A stretch of 14,285 bases of DNA from CAYVBN01 sp964538565. Its GTDB lineage: Bacteria; Pseudomonadota; Alphaproteobacteria; Rhizobiales; Xanthobacteraceae. The position numbers and the translations under genes were made by a program. Shown here piece after piece: positions 1 to 7,016 of the stretch; position 1 is the stretch's first letter, and each line of letters starts with the position of its first letter. Below the pieces are notes generated by a model that was not told where the DNA came from, did no database searches, and saw nothing but the letters and a program-made list of their open reading frames with translations. The DNA lies in NCBI GenBank assembly GCA_964538565.1, contig CAZIGW010000157.1:1-14285 (forward strand), read 5' to 3'.

Positions 1-453
1 GATGCCGAACTCCCCGCCGCCGATGCTGTAGGCGTCTTCCTGCGAAGTCTGGATCGCCGCCATCTGCTCCTTGAGCCGGTCGAGGTCGGCATCCATCCGG
101 GCGGTGGTCTCCATGCGGGAGGTGAGAACCGCGACCTGCGCCGCGATGGCGGCCACGTCGCGATCGAGTTTCGCAATCTTGTCGCCCTGATGCGGCTGCG
201 CCTCGGCAACTCCGGTGCGGCTCAGCCCGACGGCGCCGAGCAGATCGTCGATGCTGGCGTTGGTCCAAATGGCGTCGAACCCGGCCGTGCCGGAAATGCT
301 GAAGAACGCGCCGGCGGCGACCGCGAGCGCAAGGCTTGCCGCCAGGATGATCGGCGAGATCGGCGACGACGGTTCGGTGGCTTGCGTCTTCGAGCCGCTC
401 GCGCCGGCGGCGGCGGAGATCGCGGCGTGTTCTTCACTCAATTGCCAAGACAT
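1..453 (-). CDS. Hypothetical membrane-anchored coiled-coil protein (partial, C-terminus outside window)
   Basis: The minus-strand frame is open from an ATG at 453 to the window edge, giving 151 residues with no stop, so the gene is truncated by the window and not broken. It begins MSWQLSEEHAA, followed by a short polar Ala/Ser/Thr-rich cytoplasmic stretch and one hydrophobic segment at about residues 32-54, which is probably a single membrane anchor. A heptad-like region (about 90-137) then contains KIAKLDRDVAAIAAQV and LDRLKEQMAAI and probably forms a coiled coil. A purine-rich GGGGG lies 8 bases before the ATG and may be the ribosome binding site. The gene follows the 551-1489 gene on the same strand after 97 bases and has the same layout of tail, membrane helix and coiled coil, so the two are probably co-transcribed and possibly paralogous. 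I do not recognise a named family and assign no function. Confidence 0.72.
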   Translation of the reverse strand, partial: MSWQLSEEHAAISAAAGASGSKTQATEPSSPISPIILAASLALAVAAGAFFSISGTAGFDAIWTNASIDDLLGAVGLSRTGVAEAQPHQGDKIAKLDRDVAAIAAQVAVLTSRMETTARMDADLDRLKEQMAAIQTSQEDAYSIGGGEFGI

Positions 454-550
454 GACAGGGCCCCCAGATCGGATTCACCGATATGTAACCCTGGGCTGCT
501 TGCCAATTTGCTAACAACCACACTCCGCCACCTCTCCGGGCGGATTTTTC

Positions 551-1489
551 TTATGGCTTATTTGCTCCGACGATCAGGCCGCGCGAGGTGACGACGGCCC
601 AGCGGCCGTCCTGGCGCCGGATCGTCTCGATGCGGCCGAGGCCCGGCAGTTGATCGCCGGGTTCGACCTCGACGAGTCCGATGCGGCCCTGCACGAGCGC
701 GGAGCCGTCGAACACGTCGCGCAGCACCCACCCCTGCACGATCGGCGGCCTGGCTCCGCGTTTGGCCTCGTTCGGCGCCGAGGGACGCTGATCTCCGAGC
801 GCCCCGGTGACGTCTCCCGCAAGGGTCGCGGTCCGGCGATCGAGCCGGTCGACCGCCTCGGAGAGTTTCGCAAGGCGGGCGGCCTGCTCCGCCTGCGCGC
901 GCTCGGCGCGGTCGAGCCGCTGTGTCGTTTTCGCAAGCTGCGCCGACGTGGCCTGGCCCGCGCCCTGGACGGTCGCCTTGAGCGCCACGAGATCCGCGGA
1001 GAGCTGCGACACGTCCTGCGCGAGTCGCGGGTCCTCTCTGAAGCCGGCGCGCGCGGAATTCACGCCGGAGATTGCCAGCGTGGCCAGCGAACCGCCAAGC
1101 GCGCCGAACAGGATGGCGAGCGCGAGCGGCGCGAGGCTGCGCACGCGGGGCCGGATCGCCCCGATCCGGCTGCGCACGCCGTCCGGCGCGGCCGATGGCG
1201 CGTCGGTGCCCGTCTGCGCTGCCGGCGCGCCGACCAGGATGTCGCGCGCGCACGCGTCGATGACCGAGGGGATTTCCGACGCGGTCCTTTGTTCCGCTTC
1301 CGGCTGCAGCGGCGGACTTTCGACGATCGGGATGTCCGGCTGCGACGCCATGCCGATCGGCGGCGGCACGGACGGCTCGATCCTGATCGGCTCGACCGCG
1401 AGCGGTTCGGCGCGCGCCGCGCCCGTTGTCGAATCGTTGGACGGCAGATCCGCTCCGCTGTTCGGCTGAGCACCGTTGCGGTTTGGCAT
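551..1489 (-). CDS. Hypothetical single-pass membrane protein with coiled coil and C-terminal beta-rich domain
   Basis: This 312-residue protein starts at the ATG at 1489, because GGAG lies about 9 bases upstream and the reading frame above it looks non-coding. An upstream ATG at 1618 would add 43 low-complexity residues. Layout: a Pro/Glu-rich disordered N-terminus (1-115), one hydrophobic helix (about 119-142, PLALAILFGALGGSLATLAI), a long coiled coil (about 153-228, rich in Ala/Leu/Arg/Glu/Gln), then a compact C-terminal domain (about 249-310) containing WVLRDVFDGSALV, PGDQLPGLGRIE and DGRWAVVTSRGLI. From memory, that Trp-x-x-Arg-Asp-Val plus Gly-Arg-Trp-x-Val-Val-Thr pattern recurs in uncharacterised Hyphomicrobiales proteins; I cannot confirm this here. 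The C-terminus would face the periplasm if the N-terminus is cytoplasmic. It is the first gene of a probable two-gene unit with the gene ending beyond position 1. Function unknown. Confidence 0.8.
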   Translation of the reverse strand: MPNRNGAQPNSGADLPSNDSTTGAARAEPLAVEPIRIEPSVPPPIGMASQPDIPIVESPPLQPEAEQRTASEIPSVIDACARDILVGAPAAQTGTDAPSAAPDGVRSRIGAIRPRVRSLAPLALAILFGALGGSLATLAISGVNSARAGFREDPRLAQDVSQLSADLVALKATVQGAGQATSAQLAKTTQRLDRAERAQAEQAARLAKLSEAVDRLDRRTATLAGDVTGALGDQRPSAPNEAKRGARPPIVQGWVLRDVFDGSALVQGRIGLVEVEPGDQLPGLGRIETIRRQDGRWAVVTSRGLIVGANKP

Positions 1490-1525
1490 GACTGGGCTCC
1501 GATGACGATGAGACGGCGATTTCGG

Positions 1526-1570
1526 CAATTCATGAATTGGTAACCTTGGTCCGCTTACCAAATCGTTACC
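1526..1570. promoter_or_regulatory. Cluster of palindromic and repeated TTACC elements upstream of the membrane-protein pair
   Basis: The region just upstream of the 1489 start is AT-richer than its surroundings. It holds a perfect 14-base palindrome CAATTCATGAATTG (1526-1539), an inverted repeat TTGGTAA (1537-1543) / TTACCAA (1555-1561), and a direct repeat TTACC (1555-1559 and 1566-1570) with an 11-base period. The TTAC-N7-TTAC spacing equals that of the alphaproteobacterial CtrA box (TTAA-N7-TTAA), but both half-sites differ from consensus. Regulatory function is inferred from position and symmetry only. The regulator could be CtrA-like or something else. Confidence 0.4.
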
Positions 1571-1582
1571 CGGCCGCACGCG

Positions 1583-1624
1583 ATCGCCGAGCCGCGGCGA
1601 TGCATGCGGGCGCGGCAAGCCCGC
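1583..1624 (-). terminator. Two adjacent hairpins downstream of the adenosine kinase gene
   Basis: Two perfect stems lie in the gap after the kinase stop. One is ATCGCCG (1583-1589) with CGGCGAT (1595-1601), a 7-base-pair stem with a 5-base loop. The other is GCGGGC (1606-1611) with GCCCGC (1619-1624), a 6-base-pair stem with a 7-base loop. Neither is followed by a T-run on the minus strand, so a classical intrinsic terminator is not shown. They could attenuate read-through into the 1489 gene or be incidental in GC-rich DNA. Confidence 0.25.
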
Positions 1625-1664
1625 GCACGAGATCCAGGATCAGGGATCGGAAGGAGGCAGGCGG

Positions 1665-2666
1665 CTACGCCGAAAGTCCGTTCTCGGCGGCGAGCGCCCG
1701 CAGCGATGTTTCGGGCCGTGCCCCGAGATGCTGAATGACTTCCGCCGCAGCGAGCGCACCGAAGCGCGCGCATGTGACGTAGTCGGCGCCGCGCGCCAAC
1801 CCGAAGAGAAAGCCCGCCGCGAACAGATCGCCCGCCCCGGTCGTGTCGACCACGCGGTCGACCGGCACGGCCGACACCGCCTCGCTCTCCTCGCGCGAAA
1901 TTACCAGGCAGCCCTTTTCGCTGCGCGTCACCACGGCGAGCCGCGCATCGGTGCGCAGCGCGTCGACCGCCGTGGCGAAATCGGCGGTCTGATAGAGGCT
2001 GTGCAGCTCGGCCTCGTTGGCGAACAGAAGATCGACGGTGCCGGTGCGGATCAGCTGCAGGAACTCGTCGCGCCAGCGATCGACGCAGAACGCGTCGGAA
2101 AGCGTGAGCGCCACGAACCTGTTCGCCTCGTGGGCGATGCCCGCCGCCTTGAGGAACGCGTCCTTGGCATTCTTCGGGTCCCACAGGTAGCCCTCGAGAT
2201 AGGTGACCGCGGCCCCGGCGATCACCTCCGGCTCGATGTCGTTGGGATGCAGGTCCTGCGCGGCGCCCAGATAGGTGTTCATGGTGCGCTCGCCGTCCGG
2301 CGTCACCAGGATGTAGGAACGCGCGGTCGACGGGCCGTCCGAGGCAGGCGGCGTGTCAAAGGCCACTCCGGCGGCGCGAATGTCGTGCGCGAACACGCGG
2401 CCCAAGGTGTCGTCCTTGACCTTGCCGACGAAGGTCGCGCGACCGCCGAAACTCGCGACGCCGACGATCGTGTTGGCGGCCGAGCCGCCGGAAATCTCGA
2501 TCGTCGGACCCATCGCCTCGTAGATCCGTTCCGCCCGACCCTCGTCGATCAGCGTCATGGCGCCCTTCTGCATGCCCTGGGCGAGCAGAAAGTCGTCCTC
2601 GGCGCGGGCGATCACATCGACGATCGCGTTGCCGATACCGAGCACGTCGAAGCGGGTCGAGGTCAT
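1665..2666 (-). CDS. PfkB-family carbohydrate/nucleoside kinase, probably adenosine kinase
   Basis: The 333-residue protein is a full-length ribokinase/PfkB-fold kinase that transfers phosphate from ATP to a sugar or nucleoside hydroxyl. The N-terminal strand is FDVLGIGNAIVDV (6-18). The first PfkB signature is at about 60-75 (GGSAANTIVGVASFGG). The NEAE motif (217-220) binds Mg-ATP. The second signature DTTGAGDLFAAGFL (274-287) supplies the anion hole and the catalytic base Asp280. Overall similarity is to the alphaproteobacterial kinases annotated as adenosine kinase (purine salvage, adenosine to AMP). Fructokinase or another sugar kinase cannot be excluded from sequence alone. The gene is divergent from murJ. 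No good Shine-Dalgarno precedes the ATG, but the start fits the family N-terminus. Confidence 0.9.
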   Translation of the reverse strand: MTSTRFDVLGIGNAIVDVIARAEDDFLLAQGMQKGAMTLIDEGRAERIYEAMGPTIEISGGSAANTIVGVASFGGRATFVGKVKDDTLGRVFAHDIRAAGVAFDTPPASDGPSTARSYILVTPDGERTMNTYLGAAQDLHPNDIEPEVIAGAAVTYLEGYLWDPKNAKDAFLKAAGIAHEANRFVALTLSDAFCVDRWRDEFLQLIRTGTVDLLFANEAELHSLYQTADFATAVDALRTDARLAVVTRSEKGCLVISREESEAVSAVPVDRVVDTTGAGDLFAAGFLFGLARGADYVTCARFGALAAAEVIQHLGARPETSLRALAAENGLSA

Positions 2667-2698
2667 GGAAAATCCGGATTTCGGGGCGAGGCGCGCGC

Positions 2699-2726
2699 AC
2701 TATAGCGACCGGGCGCGGGGACGCAA
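2699..2726 (-). promoter_or_regulatory. Possible promoter of the adenosine kinase gene
   Basis: On the minus strand a TATAGT hexamer (2704-2699), one mismatch from the -10 consensus, follows TTGCGT (2726-2721) with a 16-base spacer. Transcription would begin near 2692, giving a leader of about 26 bases before the ATG at 2666. The -35 match is weak, so this is a prediction from pattern and position only. Confidence 0.33.
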
Positions 2727-2857
2727 CGATGGGCAGGGCCGCCAGGCGCGCCGGCACCGACAGGAAAGTGGGCCGCCGCGCTCGCGCGAACCGGCGAAAT
2801 CGCGAGTCCAAATCGCCGCCGGCCGGGCGTAAGATGCGGCCGGAGACGATTTCCAGC

Positions 2858-4408
2858 ATGACCCTTGCCCGCAAGGTCGCGACCGTCGGCGCCGCGACCC
2901 TTCTGTCCCGCCTCCTCGGCTTCGCGCGCGACGTCGGCATTGCCGCCCTGCTCGGGGCCGGCACGCTGACCGATGCGTTCTTTGCCGCCATGCTGGCGCC
3001 AAATCTGTTTCGCCGCCTGCTTGCGGAAGGCGCGCTCAATTCGGCCTTCGTCCCGGCCTGGCTCAGGCTCGTCCGCGAGCGCGGCACCGCCGGCGCGCAG
3101 CGGTTCGGCGAGGACGTGCTCGGCGCGATGCTCACGGGACTCGGGCTGTTCGTGCTTGCCGGCGTTCTGGCGGCGCCCGTCCTCATTCGTCTGCTGGCGC
3201 CCGGTTTTTCCGCCGATGACCCGAGATTTGCGCTCGCGGCCGGCTACCTGCGGCTGGCGCTGCCTTACGTGGCGATCGCGGGAGCGGTCGCGGTGCTGGC
3301 GTCGGTATTGAATGCCGAAGGCCGCGTCGGCGCCGTCTCGTTCGGGCTCATCGTCTACAACGGCGTCCTCCTCGCCGCGCTCGCCTACCTGGGTTTGACC
3401 GGCGTCGGCGGCCGGGCCGGCGAGGTCCTCTCGCTGGCGGTCGTGCTGGCGGGCCTGGCGCAGCTCGCCGTCGTCGCTTCCGCTTCGGTACGCCTCGCGG
3501 GCGCGCCGCGGCGGCCGCGCCTGCGACCCTCGAGCGAATCGCGCCGCTTCTTCGCCCAGGCGCTTCCGGGCCTCGTCGCGGCCGGCATACCGCAACTGAA
3601 GCTCGTCGTCGGCGCCATGGTGGCGTCCTCCTCGCCCAGCGCGGTCTCCTGGCTCTATTACGCTTACCGGCTCTACGAGCTTCCGCTCGGCGTCGTCTCC
3701 GTGGCGGTCGCCTCCGTGATGGCGCCGCTGATCGCCTCGAGCCTGCATTCGCCCGCGCGCGACACCGGCGCCGCGCAGTCGCGCGCCTTCGAAATGGCCT
3801 TCGGGCTGGCGCTGCCCGCCGCCGTCGGGCTCGCCGTCCTGGCGCGGCCGATCGCCGCCGCGCTGTTCGAACACGGCGCATTCGGGCCGGACGACACGCG
3901 CGCGGTCGGCGCCGCGCTCGCGGCAATCGCCGCCGGCCTGCCCGGCCACGCCCTCGAGAAGGTGCTCGGGAGCGTCTGCTTCGCGCACGAGGACACCCGC
4001 ACCCCGATGCTCGCCGCGCTCGCCGGTCTCGCGGTTGCCACGCTCGGCGCGACCGGGCTCTTTCCGGCCTACGGACATGTCGGGATCGCCGTCGCCATCG
4101 CCGGATCGGGCTGGGTCGGCGCAAGCCTGCTGGCGTTCACGCTCGTTCGCAGGGACTGGCTCGACGTCGACGCGCAGGCGCGCCGCCGGCTTCCGCGCAT
4201 CATCGTCGCGGCGACCGTTATGGGCGTCGTGCTGCTCGCCTGCCGCGACTTCACCATGGCGCACGCGCTGCCGGCGGGCGCTGCGGCGCGGCTGGCCGGG
4301 CTTGCGGTCCTGATCGCGGCAGGACTTGGCGTCTATCTGCTCGCGCTGCGGCTTCTCGGCGCGGTCGCGCCGCGAGAGCTGGTCGGCGCTCTGCGCGATC
4401 GCCCTTAG
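2858..4408 (+). CDS. murJ: Lipid II flippase MurJ (MviN)
   Basis: This 516-residue polytopic membrane protein of the MOP/MATE-like exporter superfamily moves lipid II across the inner membrane for peptidoglycan synthesis. I chose the ATG at 2858 because GGAG lies 12 bases upstream and because numbering from it reproduces the residues known to matter in E. coli MurJ: Arg18, Arg24, Asp39, Arg52 and Arg53 in SRLLGFARD, GTLTDAF and NLFRRLLAEGA. An arginine at 271 (YYAYRLYELP) sits next to the essential Arg270 position. In-frame ATGs at 2834 and 2729 would add basic, non-conserved residues. The remainder is a succession of hydrophobic segments, consistent with about 14 helices. Length is normal (E. 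coli 511). It is divergent from the kinase gene and 114 bases ahead of trpS. Confidence 0.96.
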   Translation: MTLARKVATVGAATLLSRLLGFARDVGIAALLGAGTLTDAFFAAMLAPNLFRRLLAEGALNSAFVPAWLRLVRERGTAGAQRFGEDVLGAMLTGLGLFVLAGVLAAPVLIRLLAPGFSADDPRFALAAGYLRLALPYVAIAGAVAVLASVLNAEGRVGAVSFGLIVYNGVLLAALAYLGLTGVGGRAGEVLSLAVVLAGLAQLAVVASASVRLAGAPRRPRLRPSSESRRFFAQALPGLVAAGIPQLKLVVGAMVASSSPSAVSWLYYAYRLYELPLGVVSVAVASVMAPLIASSLHSPARDTGAAQSRAFEMAFGLALPAAVGLAVLARPIAAALFEHGAFGPDDTRAVGAALAAIAAGLPGHALEKVLGSVCFAHEDTRTPMLAALAGLAVATLGATGLFPAYGHVGIAVAIAGSGWVGASLLAFTLVRRDWLDVDAQARRRLPRIIVAATVMGVVLLACRDFTMAHALPAGAAARLAGLAVLIAAGLGVYLLALRLLGAVAPRELVGALRDRP

Positions 4409-4509
4409 CGCTTCGGGAGCTTTCCCCGCGTGGCCCTTCTTCGATCGCAGACCTGGCGCAGCCGGCCCTTGCACAGCGCGCCGCGGTCATGGCATGTGGC
4501 CCGCGCAAG

Positions 4510-4515
4510 AAGGAG
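4510..4515 (+). promoter_or_regulatory. Shine-Dalgarno sequence deciding the trpS start
   Basis: AAGGAG lies 7 bases before the ATG at 4523. This favours that start over the in-frame upstream ATG at 4430, which would add 31 residues with no family resemblance. Confidence 0.8.
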
Positions 4516-4522
4516 TTCTGCG

Positions 4523-5557
4523 ATGGCGTTCAAGGAACGCGTCTTTTCCGGGGTGCAGCCGACCGGCAACCTGCACCTTGGCAACTATCTGGGCGCCATT
4601 GCCAAGTTCGCGGCGCTGCAGGAGCATTACGACTGCATTTATTGCGTGGTCGACCTGCACGCCGTCACCGTCTGGCAGGATCCGGCCGAACTGCCGCGCG
4701 CGATCCGCGAGGTGACCGCGGCGTTCCTCGCCTGCGGCATCGATCCCAGGCGGCACATCGTATTCAACCAGAGCCAGGTGGCGGAACACGCCGAGCTCGC
4801 TTGGATCTTCAACTGCGTGGCGCGCGTCGGCTGGCTCAACCGCATGACGCAGTTCAAGGAGAAGGCCGGCAAGGACCGCGAGAACGCCTCGGTCGGCCTC
4901 TATTCCTACCCGACCCTGATGGCCGCCGACATCCACGTCTATCGCGCCACGCACGTTCCGGTCGGCGAGGACCAGAAGCAGCACCTCGAGCTCGCGCGCG
5001 ACATCGCGCAGAAGTTCAACAACGACTACGCCTCCTCGATCCACGCGCACGGCTACGGCGAATCGTTCTTTCCGCTGCCCGAGCCGCTGATCCAGGGACC
5101 GGCGACGCGCGTGATGTCGCTGCGGGACGGCACAAAGAAAATGTCGAAGTCCGACGTCTCGGACTATTCGCGCATCAATCTGACCGACGACGCCGACGCG
5201 ATCGCGCAGAAGATCCGCAAGGCGAAGACCGATCCGGAGCCGCTGCCGAGCGAGGCGAAAGGGCTCGACGCGCGCCCCGAGGCCGACAACCTCGTCGGCA
5301 TCTACGCGGCGCTCGCCGGCATCGCCAAGCCGGACGTGCTCAAGGACTTCGGCGGCGCGCAGTTCTCGACGTTCAAGTCGGCGCTCATCGATCTCGCGGT
5401 CGCCAAGCTCGGTCCGATCGGCGCGGAAATGAAGCGCCTCCTCCACGATCCCGCGTACATCGATTCGGTGCTCGCGGACGGCGCCGCGCGTGCGCAGGTC
5501 ATCGCCGCCGAGACCATGAAGGCCGTCAAGGATATCGTCGGCTTCGTGCGGCGCTGA
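4523..5557 (+). CDS. trpS: Tryptophanyl-tRNA synthetase
   Basis: The protein has 344 residues, the usual size for bacterial TrpRS, a class I aminoacyl-tRNA synthetase that charges tRNA-Trp with tryptophan in the cytoplasm. The N-terminus reads FSGVQPTGNLHLGNYLGA, with the HIGH-equivalent motif at 18-21 (HLGN). The family stretch VGEDQKQHLELARDIA is at 147-162, and the ATP-binding KMSKS loop is intact at 206-210. The C-terminal helical domain ends in DIVGFVRR. The start is fixed by a good AAGGAG ribosome binding site. It lies between murJ and a universal stress protein gene, 118 bases ahead of the latter. I see no tryptophan-rich leader peptide or T-box-like structure upstream, so regulation is not evident. 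Confidence 0.98.
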   Translation: MAFKERVFSGVQPTGNLHLGNYLGAIAKFAALQEHYDCIYCVVDLHAVTVWQDPAELPRAIREVTAAFLACGIDPRRHIVFNQSQVAEHAELAWIFNCVARVGWLNRMTQFKEKAGKDRENASVGLYSYPTLMAADIHVYRATHVPVGEDQKQHLELARDIAQKFNNDYASSIHAHGYGESFFPLPEPLIQGPATRVMSLRDGTKKMSKSDVSDYSRINLTDDADAIAQKIRKAKTDPEPLPSEAKGLDARPEADNLVGIYAALAGIAKPDVLKDFGGAQFSTFKSALIDLAVAKLGPIGAEMKRLLHDPAYIDSVLADGAARAQVIAAETMKAVKDIVGFVRR

Positions 5558-5637
5558 CGCGACGGCGCGCGCGGCCGGCAGCGCAATCTCGCCCTGCTCG
5601 GCTTGTCCCGCGGGCAGCCGCCGTGGCAGCATGCCGG

Positions 5638-5658
5638 GCTGACACCGTGAGCGTCAGC
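5638..5658. repeat. Short perfect inverted repeat just upstream of the universal stress protein gene
   Basis: GCTGAC (5638-5643) and GTCAGC (5653-5658) form a 6-base-pair perfect inverted repeat with a 9-base loop. It ends 7 bases before the GGGAG ribosome binding site (5666-5670). It could be an operator half-site pair, a leader hairpin affecting translation, or chance. Confidence 0.3.
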
Positions 5659-5675
5659 GAATTCCGGGAGCACCG

Positions 5676-6170
5676 ATGAGCCGGACGCGCCGCAGCTACG
5701 AGGCCGGCCACAAGCCGAAGTTCCTCGTGATCATCGACGACTCGCCCGAATGCGACCGCGCCGTCTACTACGCCGCCAGGCGCGCGGCGCGCTCCGGCGC
5801 CAACGTCATCATGCTGCGCGTGCTTGAAACGAAAGACGCCAATCAGCAGTGGCTCGGCGTCGCCGACATCATGCGCGCGGAGGCCGAAGAGGAGGCCAAG
5901 GCGGTGCTGGCGCGCTTCGGCGCACGGGCGAACGCCATTGCGGGCATCACGCCCGAGCAGGTGATCCGCGAAGGGGAGGCCGCGCAGGAGATCCTCGGTC
6001 TGATCGACGAGGACGAGGACATCTCGGTGCTCGTCCTCGCGGCCGGGACCGGCAAGGAAGGTCCGGGGCCGCTCGTGTCCGAACTCGGAAAGACGGTCGG
6101 CAGCTTCCCGATCCCGGTCGCCATCGTGCCGGGTCATCTCAACGACCAGGATCTCGACGCCATGACGTGA
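5676..6170 (+). CDS. Universal stress protein (UspA-like)
   Basis: This 164-residue single-domain protein starts at an ATG preceded by GGGAG at 5-base spacing. The UspA fold is indicated by the first strand KFLVIIDDSPECDRAVYYAARRA (15-37), by ANVIMLRVLE (42-51), and by the C-terminal DISVLVLAAGTGKEGPGPLVSELGKTVGSFPIPVAIVPG region. The canonical nucleotide motif is G-x2-G-x9-G-(S/T). Here the matching stretch is Gly126-KE-Gly129-x9-Lys139-Thr140, with lysine where glycine is usual, so ATP binding may be altered. Family members act in cytoplasmic stress tolerance, often through nucleotide-dependent dimerisation; the exact role here is not deducible. It lies between trpS and nfu, a neighbourhood I recall as common in Hyphomicrobiales. 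Confidence 0.9.
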   Translation: MSRTRRSYEAGHKPKFLVIIDDSPECDRAVYYAARRAARSGANVIMLRVLETKDANQQWLGVADIMRAEAEEEAKAVLARFGARANAIAGITPEQVIREGEAAQEILGLIDEDEDISVLVLAAGTGKEGPGPLVSELGKTVGSFPIPVAIVPGHLNDQDLDAMT

Positions 6171-6174
6171 GGCG

Positions 6175-6238
6175 GGCGGCGCCGCCGGGCACGCATCCGC
6201 CGGAGCCCCGCCCAACGCTCAGGGGCGGGACGGCGTTG
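6175..6238 (+). repeat. Palindrome and two competing hairpins in the usp-nfu gap
   Basis: A 12-base perfect palindrome GGCGGCGCCGCC (6175-6186) begins 4 bases after the usp stop. Further on, CCCGCCC (6207-6213) can pair with GGGCGGG (6223-6229), a 7-base-pair stem with a 9-base loop. CAACGC (6213-6218) can pair with GCGTTG (6233-6238). These two stems share position 6213 and interleave, so they exclude each other. There is no T-run, so I do not call an intrinsic terminator. A weak promoter match, TTGCCA (6236-6241) then TACCTA (6259-6264) with a 17-base spacer, starts in the second arm. Confidence 0.3.
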
Positions 6239-6337
6239 CCAGAAGGGTCGGTTGCGCCTACCTATCGGGGGTCGCGGCGCCGATGCCGTGGCGGCCACGC
6301 GGGCCCTTGAATCCCGCGGAGGAAAGGAATCGGACCC

Positions 6338-6895
6338 ATGTTCATTCAGACCGAAGCAACGCCCAATCCCGCAACCCTGAAGTTCCTTCCCGGTCGCGAC
6401 GTCCTGCCGGGCGGGACGCTCGAGATGCGCGACCGGTCGCAAGCCGCGCAGTCGCCGCTCGCGGAGCGGCTGTTCGACATCGCGGGGGTCGGCGGGGTGT
6501 TCTTCGGCAGCGACTTCATCGCCGTGACCAAGACCGCGGGCGAATGGCAGCACCTCAAGCCGGCGATCCTCGGCACCATCATGGAGCACTTCATGTCCGG
6601 GGCGCCGATCCTCGCCGCCGACGCGCAAGCCCAGCCCGCCGGCGACGAGTTCTTCGATCCGAAGGACGCCGAGACCGTCGCGACCATCAAGGACCTGATC
6701 GAGACGCGCGTGCGTCCGGCGGTCGCCAACGACGGCGGCGACATTACCTTCCGCGGCTTCAAGGACGGCGTCGTCTATCTGAACATGAAAGGCGCCTGCT
6801 CCGGATGCCCGTCTTCGACCGCGACCCTGCGGCACGGTATCCAGAACCTGTTGCGCCACTTTGTCCCGGACGTCACCGAAGTCCAGGCGATGTGA
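6338..6895 (+). CDS. nfu: NifU-like Fe-S cluster scaffold/carrier protein Nfu
   Basis: The 185-residue protein has the two-domain architecture of alphaproteobacterial and mitochondrial Nfu1. The N-terminal Nfu domain (about 2-90) starts MFIQTEATPNPATLKFLPG and includes GVFFGSDFIAVTK. The C-terminal NifU-like domain (about 107-178) contains RPAVANDGGDI and the CSGC motif with Cys154 and Cys157, which holds a [4Fe-4S] cluster at a dimer interface. Nfu proteins deliver clusters to target enzymes in the cytoplasm. The start follows GGAGGAAAGGA (6318-6328). The gene stands between gaps of 167 and 189 bases and is probably its own transcription unit. Confidence 0.96.
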   Translation: MFIQTEATPNPATLKFLPGRDVLPGGTLEMRDRSQAAQSPLAERLFDIAGVGGVFFGSDFIAVTKTAGEWQHLKPAILGTIMEHFMSGAPILAADAQAQPAGDEFFDPKDAETVATIKDLIETRVRPAVANDGGDITFRGFKDGVVYLNMKGACSGCPSSTATLRHGIQNLLRHFVPDVTEVQAM

Positions 6896-7016
6896 CGACC
6901 GCGGGCGGGATCTCCCGTCCCGGCGCCCGCTCCTGCCGATCATCCCTCCCGGCCGCGAGCGCCTTACGGTTTCGGCGGTGCCATGGTATGGAGCCGGCCC
7001 GATCGAGCGCGGCGCT

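Noticed and set aside
650..1543. 297-codon plus-strand open frame opposite the hypothetical membrane protein
   Set aside because: Arg-rich composition without hydrophobic or domain structure. The minus-strand frame has a membrane helix, a coiled coil, a folded C-terminal domain and a ribosome binding site.
2663..4474. 603-codon open frame on the minus strand opposite murJ
   Set aside because: It is rich in Arg, Gly, Glu, Asp and Gln with no recognisable domain, exactly antisense to a well-supported murJ. It is the usual result of high third-position GC leaving the opposite strand free of stops.
4409..4522. Possible trp-responsive leader (T-box or leader peptide) ahead of trpS
   Set aside because: No T-box specifier or antiterminator bulge and no tryptophan-codon-rich small frame was seen in the 114-base gap.
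4489..5679. 396-codon plus-strand frame overlapping trpS in another phase
   Set aside because: It is a frame-shifted reading of trpS made of Arg-rich low-complexity sequence. The trpS frame carries HLGN and KMSKS.
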